Source of the DNA: Phycisphaerales bacterium
GTDB taxonomy: Bacteria > Planctomycetota > UBA1135 > UBA2386
DNA length: 33,237 bases
Direction: 5' to 3'
NCBI GenBank assembly: GCA_020247305.1
Contig: JADCJE010000090.1
Span: forward strand, 1 to 33,237
The position numbers and the translations under genes are program-made. Shown here one piece after another: positions 15,149-22,970 of this stretch; position 1 is the stretch's first letter; each line of letters starts with the position of its first letter. The notes under the pieces are model-generated. The model saw only the letters and a program-made list of their open reading frames with translations. It did no database searches and was not told the origin of the DNA.

Positions 15149-15352
15149 ATGGACACCAAGACCGACCTGCTGGGCAACCCGCTCACCGCCGACGACGTCG
15201 AGCTGCTCGACCTCTACCGCCGGCTGAAGGCGCTGAGCGCGCGCGCCGACCTGCCGCCCGTCACCACAGCCAACGTCAAGCAGGCGATGGTGATGCTGTG
15301 GAACGCCTGCAACGACCTCGCGCTGCTGCACGAGGAACCAGGCTGCGATTGA
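15149..15352 (+). CDS. Small conserved-looking protein downstream of the CoA ligase
   Basis: The product is 67 aa. The ATG has GAGGAG 8 nt upstream (15135-15140), so this small frame is translated with good confidence. It begins MDTKTDLLGNPLTADDVELL and is helical and acidic, with a leucine-rich middle (DLYRRLKALS) and a C-terminal part, VMLWNACNDLALLHEE. There is no membrane segment or metal motif; it has two cysteines. The position, 35 bp after the ligase, suggests an accessory role to that enzyme. I do not recognise a family. Confidence 0.7.
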   Translation: MDTKTDLLGNPLTADDVELLDLYRRLKALSARADLPPVTTANVKQAMVMLWNACNDLALLHEEPGCD

Positions 15353-15438
15353 GCGCGTGACGTGACCGCGCGCCGAGTCCCAACCGCGCCGTGCCGACCG
15401 CTGCGACCGCGGCCGCGGCCGCAGGTGACTTCCGCCCG

Positions 15439-16377
15439 ATGACGCCGCTCGCCCTGCTCGCCGCCGCACTGCTCGCCGGCTTCGCCGTGCAGCGCGGCAA
15501 CGTCTGCACGCTCGCCGTCGTGCGCGACCTCCTGCTGCGGCGGGATCCGGCGCGGCTGCTGGCCCTGCTGCACGCGCAGGCGTGGTGCGCGGGCCTGCTG
15601 GCGGCGAGCCACCTGCTGTTCGGCGGCGCGGCGCCCGCGGCGGCGTTCGCGGCCGACGCCGCGGTGCTCGGCGGGGGCGTGCTGCTGGGCCTCGGCGCGG
15701 TCGTCAACGGCGCCTGCGTGCTCGGCACGCTCGCGCGCCTCGGCCAGCGCCAGTGGGCGTGGCTGGCGACACTGCCGGGGCTGCTCGTCGGCGCGCTGTG
15801 TTTCCGCCTCGTGCCCGCCGCCTTGGCCCCGGCGCGGACCGGCGGCGAGCCGCCGCTGCTCGCGCTGGCGTGGCCGGTCGCCGCCGCGTTCGCCGCCTAC
15901 GTGCTGCTGTTCTCGCCGCGCGCGCTGCGGCGATCCGCCGGTTTCGGCGCCGCCGTGCGCGGGCCGTGGCCGCCGCTCGCCGCCGCGACCGCGCTGGCGG
16001 TTGCTGCCGTGCTGGGCGCTGCCGCCGGGGGTCCGTGGTCGTGCACCGGCGCGCTCGCAGCCCTCGCCGACGGCCGGACGAGCGCCGCCGCCGCGGCGGC
16101 ATTGCCATCGCTCGCGCTGCTCGGCGGCGCGCTGCTGTCCGGCGCCCTGGCCGCGCGCCCCACCGCGCCCGCTGCCGGTCGCGCGACGCCGCGCGACTGC
16201 TTCGTCGGCGGCGCGCTGATGGGCCTCGGCGGCCGCCTCGCCGGCGGCAGCTTCGACGGCCTGCTGCTGCTCGGCCAACCCCTGCTGCTGCCGAGCGCGT
16301 GGCTGGCGATGGCGACGGCGATGGCGACGATGGCGGCGGGCCTGCTGCTGGCGGCGGCGCGCGGCCGCCGCGGCTGA
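15439..16377 (+). CDS. YeeE/YedE-family membrane protein (putative sulfur-compound transporter)
   Basis: The product is 312 aa from the ATG at 15439, which has AGGTGA upstream. A GTG at 15391 would add 16 Ala-rich residues. The protein is almost entirely hydrophobic, with about nine membrane helices in two related halves. RGNVCTLA (Cys23) and GACVLG (Cys93) fall at the positions of two of the cysteines implicated in thiosulfate passage in the family member TsuA. The third cysteine is replaced: the second-half motif reads L-A-G-G-S-F-D-G, with Ser271. The family imports thiosulfate or related sulfur species across the inner membrane. The changed third site makes substrate and activity uncertain. 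No TusA-like partner gene is adjacent. Confidence 0.75.
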   Translation: MTPLALLAAALLAGFAVQRGNVCTLAVVRDLLLRRDPARLLALLHAQAWCAGLLAASHLLFGGAAPAAAFAADAAVLGGGVLLGLGAVVNGACVLGTLARLGQRQWAWLATLPGLLVGALCFRLVPAALAPARTGGEPPLLALAWPVAAAFAAYVLLFSPRALRRSAGFGAAVRGPWPPLAAATALAVAAVLGAAAGGPWSCTGALAALADGRTSAAAAAALPSLALLGGALLSGALAARPTAPAAGRATPRDCFVGGALMGLGGRLAGGSFDGLLLLGQPLLLPSAWLAMATAMATMAAGLLLAAARGRRG

Positions 16378-16409
16378 CCGCCGGTCCGCCGCGGCGCCGA
16401 CCGCGCGGC

Positions 16410-16793
16410 CTACGCCTCCGCCGGCACCGGCCGCGGCCGGCGCTCCTCGTCGAGCGCGACGAACGTGAACGTCGCCTCGGTGACGCGCTCGCTCGCCTCC
16501 TCGGCGCGCGCGCGGCGCCACGCTTCGACGCGGATCTGCAGCGAGGTGCGGCCGACCTTGGTCACCTTGGCGTACAGCGTCACCTCGTCGCCGACGTAGA
16601 CCGGCTTGAGGAACGCCATCGCGTCGAGCGCCACCGTGGCGCAGCGGCCGCGCGCGCGCCGCGTCGCGGCGCTGCCCGCCGCGAGGTCCATCTGCGCCAG
16701 CAACCAGCCGCCGAAGATGTCGCCGGCCGGATTGGTGTCGGCGGGCATCGCGATCGTGCGGATGACGGGCTCGTAGCTCGGCGCAACGCTCAT
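16410..16793 (-). CDS. Acyl-CoA thioesterase (hotdog fold, YciA-like)
   Basis: The product is 127 aa from the ATG at 16793. MPADTNPAGDIFGGWLL and the following Q-M-D-L-A-A-G are the acyl-CoA thioesterase signature, with the catalytic Asp in the P-x-G-D-[IL]-F-G-G-W loop. DAMAFLKPVYVGDEV is the second conserved strand. It hydrolyses acyl-CoA to free acid and CoA in the cytoplasm, as an oligomer of hotdog domains. It is monocistronic and divergent from the sulfatase. TTGCAG and CAACGT upstream (17-bp spacer, 7 nt before ATG) are a possible promoter. A longer frame to 16829 adds nothing family-like. Confidence 0.88.
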   Translation of the reverse strand: MSVAPSYEPVIRTIAMPADTNPAGDIFGGWLLAQMDLAAGSAATRRARGRCATVALDAMAFLKPVYVGDEVTLYAKVTKVGRTSLQIRVEAWRRARAEEASERVTEATFTFVALDEERRPRPVPAEA

Positions 16794-16868
16794 GGCGTCG
16801 ACGTTGCCGCCGCGGCCCGCCGCCTGCAACCGGCCGCTGGCGGTTCCGGCAGCGACGCCGCGAAGGCC

Positions 16869-16938
16869 GCGCCGATCCGGCGTGCGCCTGCGCGTTCGGG
16901 GCGCAGTCGCCGATCACCGACGCATCGTTGGATGCGCC
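16869..16938 (+). repeat. 70-bp repeated element, copy 1
   Basis: This aligns without gaps to 22426-22495, with about 54 of 70 positions identical by eye count. Both start GCGCCGATCCGG and end in a 4-nt-loop hairpin. Here the stem is CGCATC/GATGCG (16921-16936). The other copy has CGAATC/GATTCG, so a C-G pair is exchanged for an A-T pair with pairing kept. It lies between the divergent thioesterase and sulfatase genes. Confidence 0.6.
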
Positions 16939-16985
16939 ATGGCCCGGAAGCGCCTCCCCCGCACGCGACGCGCATGCCGGGCACC

Positions 16986-17015
16986 TTGGCCTCCCTTCGC
17001 GCCCGGTCCTACGAT
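16986..17015 (+). promoter_or_regulatory. Candidate promoter of the sulfatase gene
   Basis: TTGGCC (16986-16991), 18 bp, TACGAT (17010-17015). The hexamer ends 6 nt before the ATG at 17022, implying a leaderless or nearly leaderless mRNA. Spacing and distance are identical to those at the epimerase gene. Confidence 0.45.
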
Positions 17016-17021
17016 CGCGTC

Positions 17022-18518
17022 ATGGGCCGCACTTCGCGCCGCACCGTCCTCGCCGCTTTCGTCCTCGCCGTCGCCGCGCTCGCCGCCAGCGCCAGCGCCC
17101 AGGACCCCGCCACGCGCAAGCGCCCGCCGAACGTCGTCTTCGTGCTCGCCGACGACCTCGGCTACCGCGAACTCGGGTGCTTCGGCCAGCAGAAGATCCG
17201 CACGCCGCGCATCGACGCGATCGCCGCCGACGGCATGCGGCTGCTGCGCCACTACTCCGGCTCGCCGGTGTGCGCGCCCTCGCGCAGCGTGCTGATGAGC
17301 GGCAAGCACCCTGGCCACGCCGCCGTGCGCGACAACAAGGAAGCGAAGCCCGAAGGCCAGTGGCCGACGCCCGCCGGCGAGGCGCTGCTGCCGCAGGCGC
17401 TGCGCGACGCCGGCTACGCCACCGGCGCGTTCGGCAAGTGGGGCCTCGGCATGTTCGGCAGCAGCGGCGATCCGCTCGCGCGCGGCTTCGATCGCTTCTT
17501 CGGCTACAATTGCCAGCGGCACGCGCACAGCTACTGGCCGGCGTACCTGTGGGACGGCGCCACCAAGCTGCCGCTGCGCAACGAGCCGCCGGTGCCGGGC
17601 AGCGGCAAGCTCGCCGCCGACGCGGACCCCGCCGACCCCAAGGCCTACGCGCGCTTCGTCGGCAGCGACTACGCCCCGGACCGCATCCTCGCGCAGGCGG
17701 TCGCGTTCGTCGCCGCCAACAAGGACCGGCCGTTCTTCCTCTACTACCCGTCGGTGCTGCCGCACCTCGCGCTGCACGTGCCCGACGCCGACCTGCAGGC
17801 CTACGACGGCGCGTTCCCCGAGACGCCGTACGCGGGCCAGAACGGCTACACGCCGCATCGCACGCCGCGGGCCGCCTACGCCGCGATGATCAGTCGCCTC
17901 GACGCCGAGGTCGGCGCGCTGTGCGACGCGCTCGCCGCGTCCGGCGTCGCCGATGAGACGCTGTTCGTGCTGACCAGCGACAACGGCGCGACGCACAGCC
18001 CGGTCGGCGGCACCGACGTCGACTTCTTCGCGTCGTGCGGCGAACTGCGCGGCCGCAAGGGCTCGCTGTACGAAGGCGGCATCCGCGTGCCGGCGATCGT
18101 GCGTTGGCCCGGCGTCGTCGCGAAGGGCAGCAGCAGCGCGCGCACGTCCGGCTTCGAAGACTGGCTGCCGACGCTCGCCGAAGCCTGCGGGGCTTCGACC
18201 CCGAAGGGCGTCGACGGCATCAGCCTGCTGCCGACGCTGCAGGGCCGGATGCAGGACCCCCGCACCTTCCTGTACCGCGAGTTCGCCGGCTACGGCGGCT
18301 GGCAGGCAGCGTGGGTCGGCGACTTCAAGCTGGTGCGCAAGCAGTTGCAGCAGCCGGCGAAGGTCACCACCGAGCTGTACGACCTGGCGAAGGACCCGAG
18401 CGAGGCCAACGACCTCGCCGCGGCGCAGCCCCAGCGCGTGCAGGCGATCGAGGTCGTGTTCCGCACCGAGCACGTGAAGTCGGCGACGTTTCCGCTGGCA
18501 GCGATCGACGGCAAGTAG
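17022..18518 (+). CDS. Secreted arylsulfatase (formylglycine, Cys-type)
   Basis: The product is 498 aa. The N-terminus T-S-R-R-T-V-L followed by a hydrophobic core to about residue 27 is a signal peptide and resembles a twin-arginine signal. PNVVFVLADDLGY (36-48) contains the metal-binding Asp pair 44/45. Cys84 in C-A-P-S-R is the residue converted to formylglycine, with S-G-K-H-P-G-H following. Later motifs F-G-K-W-G-L, T-S-D-N-G-A and a C-terminal E-L-Y-D-L-A-K-D-P-S-E match family-1 sulfatases. It hydrolyses sulfate esters, probably of polysaccharides, outside the cytoplasm. No formylglycine-generating enzyme gene is in the window. It is probably transcribed alone; the next gene is 139 bp away. 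Sulfatases of this kind are abundant in planctomycetes. Confidence 0.95.
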   Translation: MGRTSRRTVLAAFVLAVAALAASASAQDPATRKRPPNVVFVLADDLGYRELGCFGQQKIRTPRIDAIAADGMRLLRHYSGSPVCAPSRSVLMSGKHPGHAAVRDNKEAKPEGQWPTPAGEALLPQALRDAGYATGAFGKWGLGMFGSSGDPLARGFDRFFGYNCQRHAHSYWPAYLWDGATKLPLRNEPPVPGSGKLAADADPADPKAYARFVGSDYAPDRILAQAVAFVAANKDRPFFLYYPSVLPHLALHVPDADLQAYDGAFPETPYAGQNGYTPHRTPRAAYAAMISRLDAEVGALCDALAASGVADETLFVLTSDNGATHSPVGGTDVDFFASCGELRGRKGSLYEGGIRVPAIVRWPGVVAKGSSSARTSGFEDWLPTLAEACGASTPKGVDGISLLPTLQGRMQDPRTFLYREFAGYGGWQAAWVGDFKLVRKQLQQPAKVTTELYDLAKDPSEANDLAAAQPQRVQAIEVVFRTEHVKSATFPLAAIDGK

Positions 18519-18657
18519 CCGCTGCGCGCAACCGACGGCTGCGGGTGCGGCCGCCTCCGCCAAGCGCACGGCGAAGCGCCCGCACAAGCACCCGCGACGA
18601 AGGCACGACACGCCGCGTGCCAGCGCCAGCGCGCCCACCGGCCTATCCTGCCGCGCC

Positions 18658-20526
18658 ATGGCTCGCCCCCGCCGCACTGCCGCCATCGCCATGGTCCTCG
18701 CCGCTGCCGGCGCCGTCGCCGTGCTCGCCCTGCGCGCACCGCAGTCGCCGCTGGCCGACACCGACCGCACTGCCCGCAACGACACCGCCGTCGCACCGCG
18801 CGCCGACGCGACGATGCCGGCGCCCGCGGCGCCGACGAACGAGCGCGTCGCTGCCTCCGCCCCGACCCCGACCGACGACTGGCTCGCGCACCCGCACGAG
18901 GTGGGCCTCGACCTCCGCGTCGTCGACCCGCTGGGCCTGCCGATGGCGGGCGTGCGCTTGCGGCTGGCGCCGTTCCCGTGCACGCCGAACGAGGCCGAGC
19001 ACGCGACCGACGACGACGGCCGCGTGGCGCTGACGTGGCGGACGCGCGCGCCGCAGCTCGACGTGCAAGTGCGCGACCCGCTCGACCGCTCGCAGCGGTA
19101 CGTGCTGCGCGCCGGTGAGCGGCGGCAGTTGACGCTGCTGGGGCAGCGCCGCCAGCGCGGGATGATCGCGTTCACGCTCGGCGGCCAGGGCGGCGGCCGG
19201 ACCGGCACGATGAGCCTCGACGGCGGCAGCATGAAGCTCGAAGGCGGCGACCTCGGCGCGCTGCTCGGCGGGGCCGCGAGCGGCGCACCGGCGATGCGCC
19301 CCGAACTGCACCCCGACGCGCGCTTTGGCGACGCGCTCGGCCGCGTCGCACCGGACCCCGCGGTCGCCGATGCCGTCAGCCAGTCGTTCTCGATCACGCT
19401 CGGCGCCGGCGCCGTCACCTTCGCCAGCGCCGGCGCCAAGGGGGAACCGGTGCGCGCCGCGCCCGCGCTGTCCCTGGACGGCTACGTCTACGCCGCCGAC
19501 GGCACGCCGGCGCCGAAGACGGTGGTCGTGTTGCTCGGCAAGGGTTTGCCCGCCTTCGAGAGGTCGGATGGCGTCGCGCCCCGGCCCTCCAGCTGGCTGC
19601 AGCGCGCCGAGACCGATGACCAGGGCCGCTTCCAGTTCAAGGACTGCAAGGCCGGCGAGTACGAACTGCGCGCCGGCGGCGACGCGCTCGGCCTCGCCGA
19701 GCAGCCGGTGACGATCGGCGAAGCCGGCGGCAAGGCCACGCTGCATCTGCAGCGCGGCGCGGTCGTGCAGGGGCGCGCGGTGGACGCCGACGGCAAGCCG
19801 CTCGCCAAGCACCCGGTGCAGTGGCGCGCCGCCGACGGGTCGTGGGCCGATGGCGCGACCACCGACGACGACGGGCGCTTCGCATTCGCCAACGTGCCGC
19901 CGGCCGCCGGCAGCGTGCTGCTGTGGGACGGCGACAACCGCCGCGTGCCCCTCGCGGTGACGAACAACGTCATGCCCGGCGTCGGCGAGGTCGCGCTCGC
20001 GCGCAGCAAGGGCCAGGGCAGCGTGCTGCGCTGCATCGTGCCGCCGGGCGGCGACGCCACGCCGACGCTCGTCGCGTGGCACGTCGAGTCGGGCTTCGCC
20101 GAGCCGCTGCAGCCCCTCGATGGCGCGCCACCGAGAACCTGGCAGACCATGCGGCTGCCGCCGGGCTTCTACGACCTGCAGCTGCGCCTGCCGGGGGCCG
20201 GCCACAAGGCGCTCGGCCGGCACTTCCTCGACGGCGAGCACGACGTCGACCTCGGCGCGATCGAACTGCCGCGCAGCGGCGCCGTGTTCGTGCAACTGCC
20301 CAACGAGGCGCTGCCGCCGGACCCGGAGCGCCGCGTCGTCGAGATCTACGCCGTGCGCGCCGACCTCGACGTGCGGCTGGAGCCCTGCCCGCTGCCGCGC
20401 GGCCGTCGCATCGCGCTGCCGGCCGGCGACTACGCGCTGGCGTGGCGCAGCCGCGGCGGCGGCGTGCGCTTCCATCGCTTCGCGGTCCAGGCCGGCGAGG
20501 AGACGGTCGTCGAGCCGCTGCGGTAG
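18658..20526 (+). CDS. Envelope protein with carboxypeptidase-regulatory-like repeats
   Basis: The product is 622 aa. The N-terminus has one hydrophobic segment (about 8-26), a signal peptide or anchor, followed by a low-complexity Ala/Pro/Thr linker. At least three beta-sandwich units of the CarboxypepD-reg type follow. They can be recognised by G-x-V-x-D-x-x-G-x-P and D-D-x-G-R-[FV] pairs around residues 85-135, 275-345 and 370-425 (for example TDDQGRFQF and TDDDGRFAF). Such domains are usually structural, binding other proteins or sugars outside the cell. No enzyme domain is seen. TATCCT (18644-18649), 8 nt before the ATG, looks like a -10. The gap to the sulfatase shows no terminator, so linkage is possible but unproven. 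Confidence 0.75.
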   Translation: MARPRRTAAIAMVLAAAGAVAVLALRAPQSPLADTDRTARNDTAVAPRADATMPAPAAPTNERVAASAPTPTDDWLAHPHEVGLDLRVVDPLGLPMAGVRLRLAPFPCTPNEAEHATDDDGRVALTWRTRAPQLDVQVRDPLDRSQRYVLRAGERRQLTLLGQRRQRGMIAFTLGGQGGGRTGTMSLDGGSMKLEGGDLGALLGGAASGAPAMRPELHPDARFGDALGRVAPDPAVADAVSQSFSITLGAGAVTFASAGAKGEPVRAAPALSLDGYVYAADGTPAPKTVVVLLGKGLPAFERSDGVAPRPSSWLQRAETDDQGRFQFKDCKAGEYELRAGGDALGLAEQPVTIGEAGGKATLHLQRGAVVQGRAVDADGKPLAKHPVQWRAADGSWADGATTDDDGRFAFANVPPAAGSVLLWDGDNRRVPLAVTNNVMPGVGEVALARSKGQGSVLRCIVPPGGDATPTLVAWHVESGFAEPLQPLDGAPPRTWQTMRLPPGFYDLQLRLPGAGHKALGRHFLDGEHDVDLGAIELPRSGAVFVQLPNEALPPDPERRVVEIYAVRADLDVRLEPCPLPRGRRIALPAGDYALAWRSRGGGVRFHRFAVQAGEETVVEPLR

Positions 20527-20559
20527 CGCCGACGCGCGCCGCGCGTACCATCGCGCAGC

Positions 20560-20940
20560 ATGAACCCGGAGATGGCCACGAGCCGCAACGTGCTCGGCAA
20601 CAAGCTGGTCCCGTGCAGCACGCAACCGCGCACCGGCTACTTCCGCGACGGCTGCTGCAACACCAACGACGACGACTTCGGCGTGCACACCGTCTGCGCC
20701 GAGGTGACGGCGGACTTCCTCGCCTTCAGCAAGCAATCCGGCAACGACCTGTCGACGCCGCGCCCCGAGTACGGCTTCCCCGGCCTCAAGCCCGGCGACC
20801 GCTGGTGCCTGTGCGCCTCGCGCTGGGTCGAAGCGATGGAAGCCGGCTGCGCGCCGCGCGTCGTGCTGGAGTCGACGCACGAACGCACGCTGGCGTTCGT
20901 CGCGCTGCCGGCGCTGCAGGCCTTCGCGATCCCGGGCTGA
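20560..20940 (+). CDS. DUF2237 family protein
   Basis: The product is 126 aa, the normal family size. It carries the characteristic strings NVLGNKLVPCS, TGYFRDGCCNT, HTVCAEVTADFLAFSK, GNDLSTPRPEYGFPGLKPG and DRWCLC-A-x-R-W. The family is widespread in bacteria but has no established function. The conserved Cys pairs (C-C-N-T and W-C-L-C) suggest a metal or redox role, which is an inference. TACCAT (20546-20551) ends 8 nt before the ATG and may be the -10 of a short-leader promoter. It is convergent with rtcB. Confidence 0.92.
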   Translation: MNPEMATSRNVLGNKLVPCSTQPRTGYFRDGCCNTNDDDFGVHTVCAEVTADFLAFSKQSGNDLSTPRPEYGFPGLKPGDRWCLCASRWVEAMEAGCAPRVVLESTHERTLAFVALPALQAFAIPG

Positions 20941-20976
20941 GAGCCTGCGGACGCGACGCCGCGGCCCCCCTGCGCG

Positions 20977-22383
20977 TCAGTCCGCGCCCTTGATGTTGGC
21001 GATCGGGTAGAGCCGCGCGTGCAGCCGCGCGATGCCCTCGTCGACCAGTACCTGCAACACGGCGTCGAGGTCCTTGTAGGCGTGGCCGCACTCGTCGAGC
21101 GGCGTGCGCTCGCAGTTGCCGACGATGCCCTCGATGCGCACGCCGCCGCACGTCCGCGCGATGGTGCGCATCTCGGCGTCGATGTCGTCGTGCCGCGCGG
21201 CGAGCTGGCGCTTGGCCTCGTTGCGGCCGAGCACGCGGCCCGAGCCGTGGTTGACCGAGCAGCCGGCGCGGTGCGCGCCGTCCAGCGGATAGAGGATCGC
21301 CGCGCCCGCGAGCATCGAGCCCGGGATCAGGCACGGATGCCCCGTCGCCTCCCATGGCGTGCCGACGAGGTCGGGATGTCCAGCCGGGAACGCGCGCGTC
21401 GAGCCCTTGCGGTGCACGAAGCCGCGCGTCGTCGCGCCGTCGGGCAGCACCAGCGTCTCCTCCTGCACGAGGTTGTGGCTGATCTCGAAGAACACCTCGG
21501 GCCGGCGGGCGTAGACCGCTTCGGTCGCCTCCTGCACGCCGAGCACGATGGTGTGGCGGTTGGCGACCGCGTAGTTGGCGGCGGCGTTGTGGTGCGCCCA
21601 GTACTGGCGACCGAGCGGCTCGTCGACGCGCAGCCATGCCTCCTCGCGGCGGCCCGCCGGCAGCCCGCGCAGCTCGGCGCCGGCCTTGAAGAACCAGTCC
21701 GCCGTCTGCCAGCCGAAGCCCCGGCTGCCGCAGTGCACCATCACCCAGACCTCGCCGGTGTCGCGGTCGCACTGCAGTTCGACGAAGTGGTTGCCGCCGC
21801 CGACCGAGCCGAGCTGCGGCGCCGCCTTGGCGAGCGCGCGCTCGATGCGGCCGCTGTCGAAGTCGTCGGGCACCGGGATGTACTGGCGCTCGCAGACCTC
21901 GGCGGACACGCCGATGGCCTTGGCGCCGTGGCGCAGGATCTCCTCGACCAGCCGCGGCGACGGCGTGCGCATGCGCGCGGGCCGCGCGCTGCGGTAGCCG
22001 GTGGCGATGCGTTCCTCGATCGCCGCGACCCAGCGCTGGCGGCTCGACCAGTCGGCGACGTCGGCGGCGTGCAGCCCCGGCACGCGCAGGTAGACGACGC
22101 CGCACGAGATGTCGTACCCGGATCCCGCCTGCACGATCGTGCCGTCGGTGACCAGCACGCCGCCGACCGGCAGCACGTAGCCCTTGTGGCAGTCGGGCAT
22201 CAGGTACACCGCGCGCGCGCCCGGAAAGCACGCGCTGCGGTACGCGTCGCGCCACAGGTCCTCTTCACTCGCCGCGAACAGCTCGGGCGACAGGTACGCC
22301 ACGACGTCGCAGTGCATGCCCTTGGTGCGCGGCAGCACGCGGCGGTTGGCGGTCTCGGCGACGACGAGCGACTTGAACGACAT
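20977..22383 (-). CDS. rtcB: RNA-splicing ligase RtcB
   Basis: The product is 468 aa, full length. MPDCHKG (62-68), GYDISCGV (89-96; Asp91 and Cys94 are metal ligands), VGGGNHF, VHCGSRG, SHN and HRKGSTRAFP occur in order. SVNHGSGR contains His379, the residue that takes GMP in RtcB enzymes. The C-terminus ends IANIKG, as in the family. RtcB joins RNA 2',3'-cyclic-phosphate or 3'-phosphate ends to 5'-OH ends using GTP and Mn2+, in tRNA or stress-related RNA repair. Neither rtcA nor the sigma-54 regulator rtcR nor archease is adjacent, and no sigma-54 site is seen upstream, so it does not resemble the E. coli rtc operon. Confidence 0.95.
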   Translation of the reverse strand: MSFKSLVVAETANRRVLPRTKGMHCDVVAYLSPELFAASEEDLWRDAYRSACFPGARAVYLMPDCHKGYVLPVGGVLVTDGTIVQAGSGYDISCGVVYLRVPGLHAADVADWSSRQRWVAAIEERIATGYRSARPARMRTPSPRLVEEILRHGAKAIGVSAEVCERQYIPVPDDFDSGRIERALAKAAPQLGSVGGGNHFVELQCDRDTGEVWVMVHCGSRGFGWQTADWFFKAGAELRGLPAGRREEAWLRVDEPLGRQYWAHHNAAANYAVANRHTIVLGVQEATEAVYARRPEVFFEISHNLVQEETLVLPDGATTRGFVHRKGSTRAFPAGHPDLVGTPWEATGHPCLIPGSMLAGAAILYPLDGAHRAGCSVNHGSGRVLGRNEAKRQLAARHDDIDAEMRTIARTCGGVRIEGIVGNCERTPLDECGHAYKDLDAVLQVLVDEGIARLHARLYPIANIKGAD

Positions 22384-22425
22384 GGCAGCAGGGTGCGGAC
22401 GTTAGGAGACTGCGTCACGGAACGC

Positions 22426-22495
22426 GCGCCGATCCGGTGCGCGGATTCGCGATCGGGGCGAAGCCGGCGACCGCAGGCGAATCGGTGGATTCGCC
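22426..22495 (+). repeat. 70-bp repeated element, copy 2
   Basis: This aligns without gaps to 16869-16938. It ends in the hairpin GGCGAATC-GGTG-GATTCGCC (22476-22495), an 8-bp stem. Both copies lie in front of minus-strand genes (thioesterase and rtcB) in the same orientation. Confidence 0.6.
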
Positions 22496-22605
22496 GAGGA
22501 TCGGTGGCGAGCCTTCGGCCGCGCAGGCGCACTCCGGATCGCGGCCTAGAGCCCCCTGCACCGCGACTCCGGGGTGCTGCTTGCCGCCGTGCTCTTCGTG
22601 TCTGG

Positions 22606-22710
22606 CCTCTCTGCCCTCTGTGCCCTCTGTGGTTCCTTTCTGCTGCTGCTGAAGCAGAACAACCACAGAAGCAGAACAACCACAGAGGACACAGAGCACA
22701 CAGAGCAGAG
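22606..22710. repeat. Inverted repeat of CTCTGTG-type units
   Basis: The left arm (22606-22634) reads CCTCT-CTGCC-CTCTGTG-CCCTCTGTGGTT. The right arm (22678-22710), AACCACAGAGGACACAGAG and onward, is its approximate reverse complement. Inside are two tandem copies of AAGCAGAACAACCACAG (22652-22668 and 22669-22685). Composition is much less GC-rich than the surroundings. Confidence 0.8.
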
Positions 22711-22827
22711 CAGACCAGGGCGAACGGAGAGGCGGCAGCAGAACGATCGGCACCTGCGGTGCGCGTCGGGTGATGTGGCCTCCCGGAGTCGACACCGCGT
22801 GCTGGGCGGCATGGCCTGCGGTGGCGC

Positions 22828-22958
22828 GCAGCGGGCCAGGCCCCGGTTCCTCGCCCGCGGTCGCTCCCCGCGCCGCGGCGGCAACGCCCGACTCGGAGCC
22901 GCCGCAGCGGGCCTCGCCCCGGTTCCTCGCCCGCGGTCGCTCCCCGCGTTGCGGCGGC
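22828..22958. repeat. Two 55-bp direct repeats with 76-bp period
   Basis: 22828-22882 and 22904-22958 are identical except for two dinucleotides (AG/TC and CC/TT). Each ends in a GCGGCGGC segment. The tail of the second runs into the hairpin at 22971, which reuses a similar GC-rich core. Confidence 0.8.
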
Positions 22959-22970
22959 GACCCGGCAATA

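Noticed and set aside
12539..15352. 937-codon open frame on plus
   Set aside because: It overlaps the glycosyltransferase and CoA-ligase genes in a different frame and is Arg-rich shadow sequence. Only its last 67 codons form a real gene, with its own SD.
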